Below, in pieces: positions 1 to 6,785 of a stretch of DNA of 14,452 nt. Source of the stretch: Burkholderiaceae bacterium (GTDB taxonomy: Bacteria > Pseudomonadota > Gammaproteobacteria > Burkholderiales > Burkholderiaceae_D). The translations under genes were made by a program, and so were the position numbers. The stretch spans positions 1 through 14,452 of the forward strand of contig JACMLV010000138.1 in assembly GCA_014379395.1 (NCBI GenBank), read 5' to 3'. Position 1 is the first letter of the stretch. Every line of letters begins with the position of its first letter. Under the pieces are notes generated by a model. It worked only from the letters and a program-made list of their open reading frames with translations. It made no database searches and was not told where the DNA came from.

Positions 1-119
1 ATTGGGCCGGCCTGGACGGCGATCCGCCCGAGCTGGTCTGGATCGGTCTGGCCGGGCTGGCCGATCCGTTGCGCGCCGGCGCCGGCCATGTCATCGCGCA
101 GTTGCATCGCGCCGGCATC
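1..119 (+). repeat. Direct repeat copy 1, in-frame within the ATPase gene
   Basis: Positions 1-119 match 409-527 base for base, with an offset of 408 bp (136 codons). Identity stops at position 120, where copy 1 reads AGID and copy 2 reads AGIR. The left limit is unknown because the window begins inside it. Confidence 0.97.
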
Positions 120-1583
120 GACGCCGCCGCCCTGCGCGCGCGGCATCGGCTGCTCGACACCGTGCTGCGCGCGGAAGGACGCAACTACATGGCCACCGTG
201 CACCACGGCCGGCGCGCCGGCCGCTATCTCGTCGCCGTCAAGGGCAGCCCGCTCGAAGTGCTGGCCATGTGCCACTTCCTGCAGGGCGCGCGGGGCGTCA
301 TCGAATTGACGGCGCGGGCGCGGGCCGAGATCGCGCGGCAAAACGAAGCGATGGCCGAACGCCAGTTGCGCGTGCTCGGCTTTGCCTACGCCGAACGCGC
401 CAGCCCGGATTGGGCCGGCCTGGACGGCGATCCGCCCGAGCTGGTCTGGATCGGTCTGGCCGGGCTGGCCGATCCGTTGCGCGCCGGCGCCGGCCATGTC
501 ATCGCGCAGTTGCATCGCGCCGGCATCCGCCCGGTGATGGTGACGGGCGACCAGCGCAGCACCGCCGAGGCGATCGGCAAGTCGCTCAAGCTGCACAACG
601 GCGACCCGCTGGAAATTCTCGACGCCGCCGAACTCGATCAAGCCGCGCCCGACGAGCTGAGCACGCTCGCCGCCGGGGCCGACATCTTCGCCCGCGTCAG
701 TCCGGCCAGAAAACTGCAGATCGTCCAAGCCTTGCAGGCCAGCGGCAAGGTCGTCGCGATGACCGGCGACGGCATCAACGACGGCCCGGCGCTGCAGGCG
801 GCCGACGTCGGCATCGCGATGGGATTGCACGGCACCGACTTCGCCCGCTCGGCCGCCGACGTGGTGCTGCAAGACGACCGGCTGGAAAACGTGCTCGAAG
901 CGATACGGCTCGGGCGCACCATCACCGCCAATATCGAGAAGTCGCTGCACTTTCTGATCTCGTCGAACCTGAGCGAAATCCTGGTCACCCTGAGCGCCGT
1001 CTCGCTGACCGGCGGCGCCCCGCTGACGCCGCTGCAATTGCTCTGGATGAATCTGCTCAGCGACGTGCTGCCGGCCATCGCCCTGGTGCTGGAAGAGGCA
1101 GAAACGGATGTGATGCAACAGCCGCCGCGCGCGGCCGGCAAGGCGCTGGTCGGGGCCGACGAGCTGCGCCGCTATGCGCTCGAGGGCAGCCTGCTCGCCG
1201 CCGGCGCCCTGAGCCCGTACCTGTATGGCCTGGCGCGTTACGGCGCCGGCCCGAGGTCGCGCGCGCTGGCCTTCAACGCGCTGGTGCTGGGCCAGTTGCT
1301 GCACGCCTTTAGCTGCCGCTCGGAACGGCATGGGATTTTTTCCGACCGGCAGGGCAGCCGGAACAACAAGCTCAATCTTGCCGTCGGCGGCTCGATCGCC
1401 TTGCAGCTGCTCGCCAATCTGGTTCCGGGAATGCGGCGCTGGTTCGGCATCGAGAGAACGGACATCCTCGATATCGCCGTCACGCTGGCCGGCGCCGGCG
1501 TGCCGCTGCTGCTCAACGAAGCGGTGAAAACCGGGCGCAGGAAGTCAGCACAGGCTGCGGCACAGGCTGGCGGGGATAGTTGA
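3..1583 (+). CDS. Cation-transporting P-type ATPase, C-terminal part (5' end outside window)
   Basis: The frame is open from the window edge and ends with TGA at 1581-1583. It encodes the end of the N-domain (KGSP motif near 240-251), the P-domain start (DPLR, then MVTGD at 537-551), the hinge motif TGDGINDGPA (762-791), and C-terminal membrane helices including the stretch S-N-L-S-E-I (about 964-981) and PLTPLQLLWMNLLSD (1021-1065). The phosphorylated DKTGT motif must lie upstream of the window. These motifs identify a P-type ATPase that moves a cation across the inner membrane using ATP. The hydrophobic C-terminal half resembles P2-type or CtpI-like pumps more than CPx copper pumps, but the ion cannot be read from this piece. 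The segment before the P-domain is duplicated (see the repeats at 1-119 and 409-527). The gene converges on HMA-like/DUF5132 genes that probably serve it. Family call is firm; substrate is unknown. Confidence 0.93.
   Translation, partial: WAGLDGDPPELVWIGLAGLADPLRAGAGHVIAQLHRAGIDAAALRARHRLLDTVLRAEGRNYMATVHHGRRAGRYLVAVKGSPLEVLAMCHFLQGARGVIELTARARAEIARQNEAMAERQLRVLGFAYAERASPDWAGLDGDPPELVWIGLAGLADPLRAGAGHVIAQLHRAGIRPVMVTGDQRSTAEAIGKSLKLHNGDPLEILDAAELDQAAPDELSTLAAGADIFARVSPARKLQIVQALQASGKVVAMTGDGINDGPALQAADVGIAMGLHGTDFARSAADVVLQDDRLENVLEAIRLGRTITANIEKSLHFLISSNLSEILVTLSAVSLTGGAPLTPLQLLWMNLLSDVLPAIALVLEEAETDVMQQPPRAAGKALVGADELRRYALEGSLLAAGALSPYLYGLARYGAGPRSRALAFNALVLGQLLHAFSCRSERHGIFSDRQGSRNNKLNLAVGGSIALQLLANLVPGMRRWFGIERTDILDIAVTLAGAGVPLLLNEAVKTGRRKSAQAAAQAGGDS
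409..527 (+). repeat. Direct repeat copy 2, at the normal P-domain entry of the ATPase
   Basis: This copy is exact to 1-119. Here the encoded GLADPLR...HRAGI continues into RPVMVTGD, which is the expected P-type ATPase order, so this is the native copy. Copy 1 instead joins N-domain sequence (DAAALRARH). Confidence 0.97.
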
Positions 1584-1601
1584 CCGCGACGGCGCGGTCA
1601 A
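1580..1601. terminator. Hairpin at the stop of the ATPase gene, possible terminator
   Basis: TTGACCGCG (1580-1588) and CGCGGTCAA (1593-1601) form a perfect 9-bp stem with a 4-nt loop, overlapping the stop codon. No T-run follows on either strand, so this is at best a weak or bidirectional terminator, or an mRNA end-protecting hairpin, between the convergent ATPase gene and the HMA-like gene. Confidence 0.45.
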
Positions 1602-1656
1602 TGTGGTGGTGCGATAAAAGGCGCCAGGTGTGAAGTGGTGATGGCCGGCGCCGCCG

Positions 1657-2034
1657 CTACAACAAGATACCCAGCAGCGCGAAGCCGCAACGCTCCAGGC
1701 ATTTTTGCACGGCCACCTCGAGCAGTTTCTCCGTCAGCAAGCCGGCTGCCAAAGCAGCTGGCGCCGCTTTCGAATAGTGACACTGGCTCGGCTCGCCGCT
1801 CAAGCCAAGCCCGCGCAACGCGCGCTCCAGCGCAACGAGCAAGGCATCGCGCTCCGCGCCGACCGCCGGATAGCGAATCAGCAAACTGCCGGACAGCGAA
1901 CTGGCTTCGACAAAACTCACGCCGTCGACTTGCCGGATGGCCGCCGCCACCGTTCTCGCCCGCGCCGGCTGGTGTTTCAGTTGCGGCAATTTCAGGCGCA
2001 AGCGCCCCGCAATGTGATGGATGTGGCCGTTCAT
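1657..2034 (-). CDS. Small HMA-like protein (125 aa) without CxxC
   Basis: The N-terminus GHIHHIAGRLRLKLPQL carries the H-x-x-G-R-[LI]-R signature of the HMA2-type ferredoxin-like fold. It is followed by the helix and strand pattern of that fold (AAAIRQVDGVSFVEAS, then SGSLLIRY). The metal-binding CxxC of classical HMA domains is absent. A C-terminal hydrophobic segment (LLEVAVQKCLERCGFALLGILL) may touch the membrane. The start is the ATG at 2034-2032; the longer frame to 2142 adds a stretch unlike the family, and the nearest purine-rich site is GGACGGGA. It lies 73 bp from the convergent ATPase gene and shares a fold with the product of 2786-3241. It probably acts with the ATPase, as chaperone, regulator or membrane partner; that role is inferred from context. 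Confidence 0.72.
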   Translation of the reverse strand: MNGHIHHIAGRLRLKLPQLKHQPARARTVAAAIRQVDGVSFVEASSLSGSLLIRYPAVGAERDALLVALERALRGLGLSGEPSQCHYSKAAPAALAAGLLTEKLLEVAVQKCLERCGFALLGILL

Positions 2035-2192
2035 TCCGATTCCCGTCCATTTTATAACGGCGGAAATCATACCGGGCCAAAGTGACCGGAAAATGACAGC
2101 CTTGTGTCGGCGCCTGAAAAATCCTGCCGGATTGCTCGCCACGCCAACAGCGCGGCAATGACTCTCCCGCCAATCAAGACTGCGCTTGCCTT

Positions 2193-2215
2193 GACGGCCC
2201 GTCTGCCGGGCCGTC
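2193..2215. terminator. GC-rich hairpin after the 161-aa gene
   Basis: GACGGCCCG (2193-2201) and CGGGCCGTC (2207-2215) form a perfect 9-bp stem with a 5-nt loop, 8 bp beyond the stop codon of the minus-strand gene ending at 2224. There is no T-run, so it may be Rho-dependent or an mRNA stabiliser. Confidence 0.45.
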
Positions 2216-2223
2216 GCGCACGC

Positions 2224-2709
2224 TTAATGAATTGCCACCTCTTCCGGCCGCTTGGCCAGATCGTCCGGGGCCGGCGGCGCGGCCGGCCGTGTTTCCGCAG
2301 CCCGGCCTTGAACCGCGCCCGATCCGCGTATCGCCGCCGAACCGATCTGCCTGACGCCGCCAACCAGATTCACCAGTAATCCGGTGAGCGTCTGCACGGC
2401 GGTTTCGGCCACGCTGCCGACGCCGGCGATGGCGCAGTTGGCCGTGTCTTTGGCGACCAGAACGGCTTCATTGCCGACGTCGCCAACCCCATGCACCAGA
2501 TCGGCCGCGATCGCCGCCACGCCGCTGACCAGACCGCTGGCCACATGCTCGGTCGTCGACACCATTTGACGCGCCGTTCCTTCCGCACCGGCCCATTTGC
2601 CTTCGCCGGCATCGCCGAAGGCACGCTGCGAAGCGGCATCGGAACGCGATCCTTGATCGGCGCGGAACGCGTCCGATCCCGTTTCACCGCTGATATTTTG
2701 CTTGTCCAT
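2224..2709 (-). CDS. Gly/Ala-rich hypothetical protein (161 aa)
   Basis: I do not recognise this protein. The start ATG at 2709-2707 is preceded by a good ribosome site (AAAGGAGA), which favours it over the longer frame to 2826. The N-terminus is polar and probably disordered (MDKQNISGETGSDAF). The centre (about residues 45-125) is a run of small-residue, weakly hydrophobic helices with repeated G-V-G and A-I-A patterns. The C-terminus is Pro/Ala-rich and charged, ending PEEVAIH. The central part could be membrane-associated or amphipathic, but no clear transmembrane helix or catalytic motif is visible. It sits between two HMA-like genes on the same strand, 76 bp after the upstream one, so it is probably part of the same ATPase accessory set. 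Confidence 0.7.
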   Translation of the reverse strand: MDKQNISGETGSDAFRADQGSRSDAASQRAFGDAGEGKWAGAEGTARQMVSTTEHVASGLVSGVAAIAADLVHGVGDVGNEAVLVAKDTANCAIAGVGSVAETAVQTLTGLLVNLVGGVRQIGSAAIRGSGAVQGRAAETRPAAPPAPDDLAKRPEEVAIH

Positions 2710-2736
2710 TTCGATCTCCTTTCCAGTATCCAGCCT

Positions 2737-2762
2737 TGGCCACGTCCCAAACCGCGTGGCCA
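2737..2762. other. Intercistronic hairpin
   Basis: TGGCCACG (2737-2744) and CGTGGCCA (2755-2762) form a perfect 8-bp stem with a 10-nt loop between the HMA-like gene (stop at 2786) and the 161-aa gene. No T-run follows. It may partly separate transcription of the two or process the mRNA; the function is not shown. Confidence 0.4.
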
Positions 2763-2785
2763 TGCCCGTCAATTCAAAAGTTATG

Positions 2786-3241
2786 TCATCGCATTTTTTT
2801 AGATTGGCGAAATCCCTCCAATGCATACCAAAAAGCCGACAATGAAGGAACCAAAATTTTGCCCCTCAGAGTTTGCACCACGCCGATTATCCCCAATAAG
2901 GAAGCGGCCATGAATAAAGGATTAATGTCACGTCCGCTTACTAGCCTGAAGGAATTGTTTGCGGGGCGTGGGGCAAGCGCCGGGGACGATTGGGGAGGAT
3001 TTCGTTGAATATTCATATAGACCTCTTGCAGCTGCATTTGTTCGATCAGCGCATTCAGGCTGCCGGAATATTCCAGCACCACGCTGCCGGTCGTCGGATT
3101 CGGTTTCACGCGGTCGATCGCGTCGATATGGCCCAACTTTGTTGCCAGCTCCGAAAAATAGGCTCCGTCGCCGCGCCTTTCCAGCAGGCGAAAGCGTATC
3201 CGTCCGGGGATCTGGTGCGCGATGACCGCGTTCTCCGCCAT
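2786..3241 (-). CDS. HMA-like membrane-anchored protein (151 aa)
   Basis: The N-terminal domain (about 1-75) reads MAENAVIAHQIPGRIRFRLL, with the H-x-x-G-R-I-R signature of the HMA2-like fold, followed by the pattern TTGSVVLEYSG at the end of the ferredoxin-like sheet. No CxxC metal site is present. A hydrophobic helix follows (about 108-125, NPLFMAASLLGIIGVVQTL), with a second short one near LVPSLSAFWYALEGF, so the protein is likely anchored in the inner membrane with the domain in the cytoplasm. The ATG at 3241-3239 overlaps the TGA of the upstream DUF5132 gene (TGATG), which implies translational coupling; the alternative GTG one codon upstream is less likely. The family is often found near P-type ATPases of unknown substrate. 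Its molecular role is not known to me. Confidence 0.8.
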   Translation of the reverse strand: MAENAVIAHQIPGRIRFRLLERRGDGAYFSELATKLGHIDAIDRVKPNPTTGSVVLEYSGSLNALIEQMQLQEVYMNIQRNPPQSSPALAPRPANNSFRLVSGRDINPLFMAASLLGIIGVVQTLRGKILVPSLSAFWYALEGFRQSKKMR

Positions 3242-3594
3242 CACAACGCCTCCCCTTCTTCACGCGGCGCCAGCGTCGCCCCACGCCTTTCAGCGCCGGC
3301 ATCCAAGCCATTTCCACCGGACTCCTGGGTGGCGACCTGATGCACGCTAGCGGCGGCCATCATCTGCTTCTCATACGTTTCGGCCTGCACCTCGGCGATC
3401 ACGTCTTCGATCACCTCGCCCGCGTCGGCGACCGCCTGACGCCCTTTGTCGTAGAGCATGACGCCGCCCTTGACCAAGGATTTTGCCAAAGGGCGGCCAC
3501 TTTTCTTCAAAGCCGGAATCAGTACCGGAGCAATCACGACCGCAACCAAGCCGGAAGCGATACCCACAATTAAATTGTTTTTAAAGATACTCAT
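3241..3594 (-). CDS. DUF5132-type small membrane protein (117 aa)
   Basis: The N-terminus MSIFKNNLIVGIASGLVAVVIAPVLIP is a single membrane helix (about 8-30). It is followed by the conserved-looking basic stretch KKSGRPLAKSLVKGGVMLYDKG, an acidic helical segment (EVIEDVIAEVQAE), and a low-complexity C-terminus. This layout matches my memory of DUF5132 proteins, which commonly sit beside HMA2-like proteins and P-type ATPases. The start at 3594 has an AAGGA site about 10 nt upstream. It is the first gene of the minus-strand set and overlaps the next gene by one base (TGATG). Function is unknown; an accessory or assembly role for the ATPase is inferred. Confidence 0.78.
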   Translation of the reverse strand: MSIFKNNLIVGIASGLVAVVIAPVLIPALKKSGRPLAKSLVKGGVMLYDKGRQAVADAGEVIEDVIAEVQAETYEKQMMAAASVHQVATQESGGNGLDAGAERRGATLAPREEGEAL

Positions 3595-3989
3595 GGCAAT
3601 ACAATCCTTGTCGTGAAATATTTAATGCAAGATACGATCAACGTCACCCATTCCACAATCGTAGTCCGGCTCATTAAACCAATACACGAGCATCGCAAGC
3701 CTCAACCAAAATTCGCTGACATACCAATCTATTTTTTCCAATCAGTATCACGGCACGACTGCAATGCGATTGCCGTTTGACACCAATTTTGTTTTATTGA
3801 GAAACAGAATATTTATGCAAAGCGACAAAAGCGAAAATGCCGGCCGCCTTGCTCGACCTGCACCTGCGTCAGATAGGCGCTGGCGATGCTCACGCGCACC
3901 GTCGTCGAGCGCGCCTGCGCGCTAACGTCCAGTGTGTCGGGCAAATCAGGAGGGGAAGTTCGGCGCGCCGGGCCGGCGCCGTTGCCAAA
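3595..3989. other. 395-bp intergenic region, AT-rich half plus GC-rich half
   Basis: No gene is supported here. Positions 3600-3836 are clearly more AT-rich than the surroundings and presumably hold the promoter of the minus-strand DUF5132 operon; I see no convincing -35/-10 pair. Positions 3840-3989 are GC-rich. On the minus strand they remain open in the same frame as the upstream solute-binding gene after its TGA, encoding about 55 more codons (including LDVSAQARSTTVRVSIASAY). This looks like coding sequence but I cannot assign it; it may be a gene remnant. Confidence 0.5.
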
Positions 3990-4811
3990 TCAGTCGCGTT
4001 GAATACTCAGTTTCGCCTTCAATTGCCGCACGTCGCCCGATTTGATGAGCAGGTCGACCACCGCATTCATTTCGGCGACAGAAATCGGGCCGTCTTTTCT
4101 CACCAGATTCGACAACTCCACGCGCGAATCGAAATCGCCGATGATCAACTGATCGCGCGTTTCCGGATTCTCCAGATATTTCGCCATGATCACCTCGGGA
4201 ACAATCCCGACATCGGCGCGGCCGGCCAGCACGAACTTGACGACCAATTCGTTCGAACTGAGCAAGGCGGCATTGAAATGCCGCTTGATATACGCCTCGT
4301 CGGAATTGTTGTTGAATATTTTGTAGTGATAGCCTTTGACGCCCGCGATCGAGCGGCTCGTCAAATCGTCGAAAACCTTGCGCCCGCCGTGCCGGTTGGC
4401 CTTCCTGGCGAAATAGACGTCGCCGCTGCTCAGAATGGTTTTAGTGGGCAGCAAGCCGAGCTTCGGATCGGTCCACAACACCGTGCGCATGGGATAGACG
4501 TCGGCCTCCTTATCGATAAAGACCCGGTTCAGGCGCAAGCGCGGATAAATCGTCAATTCAAAATAAAACCTGTCCTGCACCGCGTTCATCCGATTGACGA
4601 AGTCGGCGATGGCGCCCCGCGGCGCGTTGTTCGCGTCGAGGTACATCAGTTGCGCCCACGGTTCGGTGGCGACGATCACCTTGGTGCGCAAGGACGCCGC
4701 GCCGGCCGACAGGCAGCCGATCAACAAGGACGCGCCCAGCAGCGTTTTGAATAGACGCGAGAATAGACGCGATAAGCCACCTGCGACGCAGCGGGACGTT
4801 TTGCAATGCAT
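3990..4811 (-). CDS. Periplasmic solute-binding-like protein (273 aa)
   Basis: The start ATG at 4811-4809 has TAGGAG 9 nt upstream. A signal peptide follows: a basic N-terminus, a hydrophobic core FKTLLGASLLIGCLSAGA, and either an AGA-A type cleavage site or a lipobox-like LIGC at Cys33. The mature part resembles the type II periplasmic binding fold (SBP_bac_3-like). It has an early strand KVIVATEPWAQLMYLD, a middle segment DLTSRSIAGVKGYHYKIF like the hinge region, and LAGRADVGIVPEVIMAKYL like the usual G-R-x-D strand of this family. No permease or ATPase gene is adjacent, so a transport role is not supported; many such orphans act in sensing or are truncated receptor relatives. The ligand cannot be predicted. 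Confidence 0.78.
   Translation of the reverse strand: MHCKTSRCVAGGLSRLFSRLFKTLLGASLLIGCLSAGAASLRTKVIVATEPWAQLMYLDANNAPRGAIADFVNRMNAVQDRFYFELTIYPRLRLNRVFIDKEADVYPMRTVLWTDPKLGLLPTKTILSSGDVYFARKANRHGGRKVFDDLTSRSIAGVKGYHYKIFNNNSDEAYIKRHFNAALLSSNELVVKFVLAGRADVGIVPEVIMAKYLENPETRDQLIIGDFDSRVELSNLVRKDGPISVAEMNAVVDLLIKSGDVRQLKAKLSIQRD
4752..4775. repeat. 12-bp tandem duplication in a signal-peptide coding region
   Basis: GAATAGACGCGA occurs twice back to back (4752-4763, 4764-4775). On the minus strand it duplicates four residues, giving SRLFSRLF just before the hydrophobic core of the signal peptide of the solute-binding-like protein. It is an in-frame slippage product. Confidence 0.9.
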
Positions 4812-4948
4812 GATTTAGTGCTCCTACTGATAAGGCAGTATTTCAAACCGGCGCTGCGGCGAAAGCCGGTGTCACGGGCGTGATTTTACCGGGGCCGGAC
4901 GGATGATGGTTTTTTAATGGCGCCAGCGCCAAGGCCGCCAGTCGCAGG

Positions 4949-4977
4949 TTCTTTGGCTCTGCAAGCTGTGCTAGAAT
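4949..4977 (+). promoter_or_regulatory. Promoter of tRNA-Leu
   Basis: An extended -10 (TG-c-TAGAAT, 4969-4977) lies 11 bp before the mature tRNA 5' end, close for a tRNA gene. At 17 bp upstream sits a weak -35, TTCTTT (4949-4954). A start near 4984 would leave a very short 5' leader. Confidence 0.6.
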
Positions 4978-4988
4978 CTCGCCTCGTT

Positions 4989-5075
4989 GCCCGGATGGTG
5001 AAACTGGTAGACACCCGAGACTTAAAATCTCGTGCTCGCAAGGGCGTGCCGGTTCGATTCCGGCTCCGGGCACCA
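4989..5075 (+). tRNA. tRNA-Leu (anticodon UAA)
   Basis: The 87-nt sequence folds as a class II tRNA. The acceptor stem GCCCGGA/TCCGGGC (4989-4995, 5065-5071) is followed by discriminator A and an encoded CCA (5073-5075). The D-loop contains GGTAGAC. The anticodon stem CGAGA/TCTCG encloses the loop CTTAAAA with anticodon TAA at 5023-5025. A long variable arm follows, and the T-arm contains GGTTCGATTCC. The long variable arm and the UAA anticodon identify leucine. Confidence 0.98.
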
Positions 5076-5114
5076 ACGAACTCGTCCATTACAGTACCAG
5101 CAAGTCCAAAAAAC

Positions 5115-5147
5115 CGCCCTTTCCGCTATGAGAGGGCGATTTTTTTT
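5115..5147 (+). terminator. Rho-independent terminator of tRNA-Leu
   Basis: CGCCCTTT (5115-5122) pairs with AGAGGGCG (5131-5138), 8 bp with one G-U, around an 8-nt loop. Eight T follow (5140-5147). It lies 40 bp after the tRNA, so the tRNA is a single-gene transcript. Confidence 0.9.
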
Positions 5148-5450
5148 GTCCAAGGGCATCCAGCCTCGTCCACCTCAAGCCCACATTTTTGCATCCAATT
5201 TTGCATCCAAGACGACGCCCAAAAAAAGCTTTGGATGCAAAACGCTGCATATGTGGCACTTGTTTTTAAATGACCGGTTCGCAAGAAGGACGCGCCCGCA
5301 GGGCCTCGCCCAAGGGCTAGCCTTATCAAGCCCCCTTGCCGATCACAGCGCTCCCGGTCCGCCATCCTGGCACACGTTCCCCGGCACGGCGGGAACGCCC
5401 GGAGCCGGCCAAGAATTCCCGACCAACAACCGGCGTTTTCCACGCTCAGG
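5148..5450. other. 303-bp non-coding stretch between tRNA-Leu terminator and hipA
   Basis: No gene is supported. It holds the three 12-mers described at 5187-5242. The rest is GC-rich without a recognised motif. A short imperfect hairpin (GGGCT/AGCCC, about 5314-5333) lies on the hipA-downstream side but has no T-run, so hipA termination is unclear. Confidence 0.6.
5187..5242. repeat. Three 12-bp repeats (two tandem, one inverted), possible integrase arm sites
   Basis: TTTTGCATCCAA occurs in tandem at 5187-5198 and 5199-5210. Its exact reverse complement lies at 5231-5242 after a 20-bp gap. The copies sit 112-167 bp past the tRNA-Leu 3' end. Short repeats next to a tRNA 3' end are typical of tyrosine-recombinase arm binding in attachment sites, but no integrase gene is in the window. 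The second and third copies could also form a 12-bp stem. Confidence 0.85.
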
Positions 5451-6785
5451 CTAAGCGGGACTCTTTAAACGGGTTGCCGAATCGCGCAATCCAGAAAAGA
5501 TGTTGTCTGCGAGCTGTTGCGGAAAACCCGGAGGCAGCTCCGCTGCAACCTGGTCCAGGACGCGGGGCGTCTGCGCGATAAGTTCCTCCACCATGTCGTC
5601 GGCTGAGGCGCCATAGCCGCACTTGCATGCGGTGGCGTCGAAGTGCCGGCGCAACGTCGAGTCGGCCAGGTAATGCCGGTTCTTGCCGAGCCAGGCCATC
5701 GCCATCTTGACCTTCTGAGGGGGAATCAAGTTGGGGCCATGACCAATGATGGGCCAGGCCGACAGGACGTCATACATCGGCGTGAGCCGATACCGGTCAC
5801 CGGCCAGCAGAAAAATGCTGAAGTTTTTGGCGTGGCCATCGGTCGCCCGCAACATCCAGAATAGGATCTGTGTCTTGAGGAAGGTGCGGATATCCTGCTT
5901 TCGCTCCAGAGACTGTCCCAGCAAGGTGGCGATGCCCGCCATGCCGGGGCCGCCCTCCGCCTCATATTTTAGTGAGGAAGGCGTGCCGGTGGCCTGGCAC
6001 AGGTCTTCCTGCGGCAGACGCAAAAAATGGGTTCCGGCCTTGGCCATTTTCCGGTCGAAGCGCGTCACGACCAGCGTTTTTGTCCGCCCGAAGGTCGCGA
6101 TCGACGTCTCCGCCGCCGGGATGCCAAAGGCCCGCAAGATGCGCGAACAGAGCCACTCGTTCTCAACAGACGTTGTCATGTCCGCGCGGCGATTGCCCAC
6201 CAGTCCCAAGGGCAGCTTGACGATGTGGGTGGTGGGCGTGGCGCGAAGCGGCTTGCACCAATGCCCTTCATGCCAGAGCAAGGCCGTTTTCTCCTGGGCG
6301 CCGGCGATGGACAAGCGCAAGTCGTCCTCGTCTTCAGCCACCAGGGCGCTGGGCGTGGCCAAGGCATGCTGGATGAGGCGCTCCACGCCTAGCTCGTCCA
6401 GAGGAACGGCGTCAATGCTCTCGATGCCCTCGGGCGCCATGCCGGGCACCAACAGCTGAATCGCGCCAACGCAGTCTTGACCGACAGCGGACAGCAATGC
6501 GAAAGCGTCGACGTCCTTGGTCCGAAATTTGGCTTGCAGGCGCTTTCGAATGACATCGCTGTCGGGCAGCAGGTTGTCAAAATACGAATTGACGACAGCA
6601 CCTTTGATGGTCCGGTTCGACCGAATGGCGGGCATGGACAAGGACAGCGACCGGAAACCGGGAGCGTCAAACCAGTCTTCGGCATAGACAAAAGAGGGTT
6701 CCTTATTTGGCGACCGATTCCAGGAGCCGACCAGCGTGCCGTTCATCCAGACCGCCAGAGATTGGGTCTTCGAGGGACGGCCCAT
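5451..6785 (-). CDS. hipA: HipA serine/threonine kinase toxin (444 aa)
   Basis: HipA is the toxin of a type II toxin-antitoxin pair; the E. coli protein phosphorylates GltX, stops translation and promotes persistence. The whole length resembles E. coli HipA (440 aa). Visible elements are an N-terminal subdomain; the P-loop region SIAGAQEKTAL (Ser159, matching the autophosphorylated Ser150 region of E. coli); TPTTHIVKLP; the FDR motif; RLPQEDLCQ; the catalytic loop RATDGHAKNFSIF (Asp316 as base, Asn321); and the metal-binding MYDVLSA (Asp339). All key residues are present, so the kinase is probably active. The ATG at 6785-6783 overlaps the hipB TGA by one base (TGATG), with GGAG just upstream, and is preferred over GTG codons at 6791 and 6788. 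No terminator is obvious after the gene. Confidence 0.96.
   Translation of the reverse strand: MGRPSKTQSLAVWMNGTLVGSWNRSPNKEPSFVYAEDWFDAPGFRSLSLSMPAIRSNRTIKGAVVNSYFDNLLPDSDVIRKRLQAKFRTKDVDAFALLSAVGQDCVGAIQLLVPGMAPEGIESIDAVPLDELGVERLIQHALATPSALVAEDEDDLRLSIAGAQEKTALLWHEGHWCKPLRATPTTHIVKLPLGLVGNRRADMTTSVENEWLCSRILRAFGIPAAETSIATFGRTKTLVVTRFDRKMAKAGTHFLRLPQEDLCQATGTPSSLKYEAEGGPGMAGIATLLGQSLERKQDIRTFLKTQILFWMLRATDGHAKNFSIFLLAGDRYRLTPMYDVLSAWPIIGHGPNLIPPQKVKMAMAWLGKNRHYLADSTLRRHFDATACKCGYGASADDMVEELIAQTPRVLDQVAAELPPGFPQQLADNIFSGLRDSATRLKSPA

Noticed and set aside
2..1312. Long + strand open frame of 436 codons overlapping the ATPase
   Set aside because: Arg/Ala/Gly-rich translation typical of an off-frame in GC-rich DNA; the frame beginning at position 3 carries the P-type ATPase motifs.
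2910..3008. Plus-strand start ATG followed by MNKGLMSRPLTSLKEL
   Set aside because: Short, and lies inside the 3' part of the HMA-like gene on the other strand; composition does not support it.
3837..4754. Plus-strand open frame of 305 codons opposite the solute-binding-like gene
   Set aside because: The minus-strand frame has a signal peptide, a ribosome site and a protein-like sequence; the plus frame has none.
5187..5242. CRISPR-like array
   Set aside because: Only three 12-bp copies, two with no spacer and one inverted; not a repeat-spacer pattern.
6442..6453. 12-nt match to the tRNA-Leu 3' end (CCGGGCACCAAC) as a second attachment site
   Set aside because: Lies within conserved hipA coding sequence, and the match does not extend into the T-arm; an 11-nt match in ycaO near 9719 is likewise coincidental.
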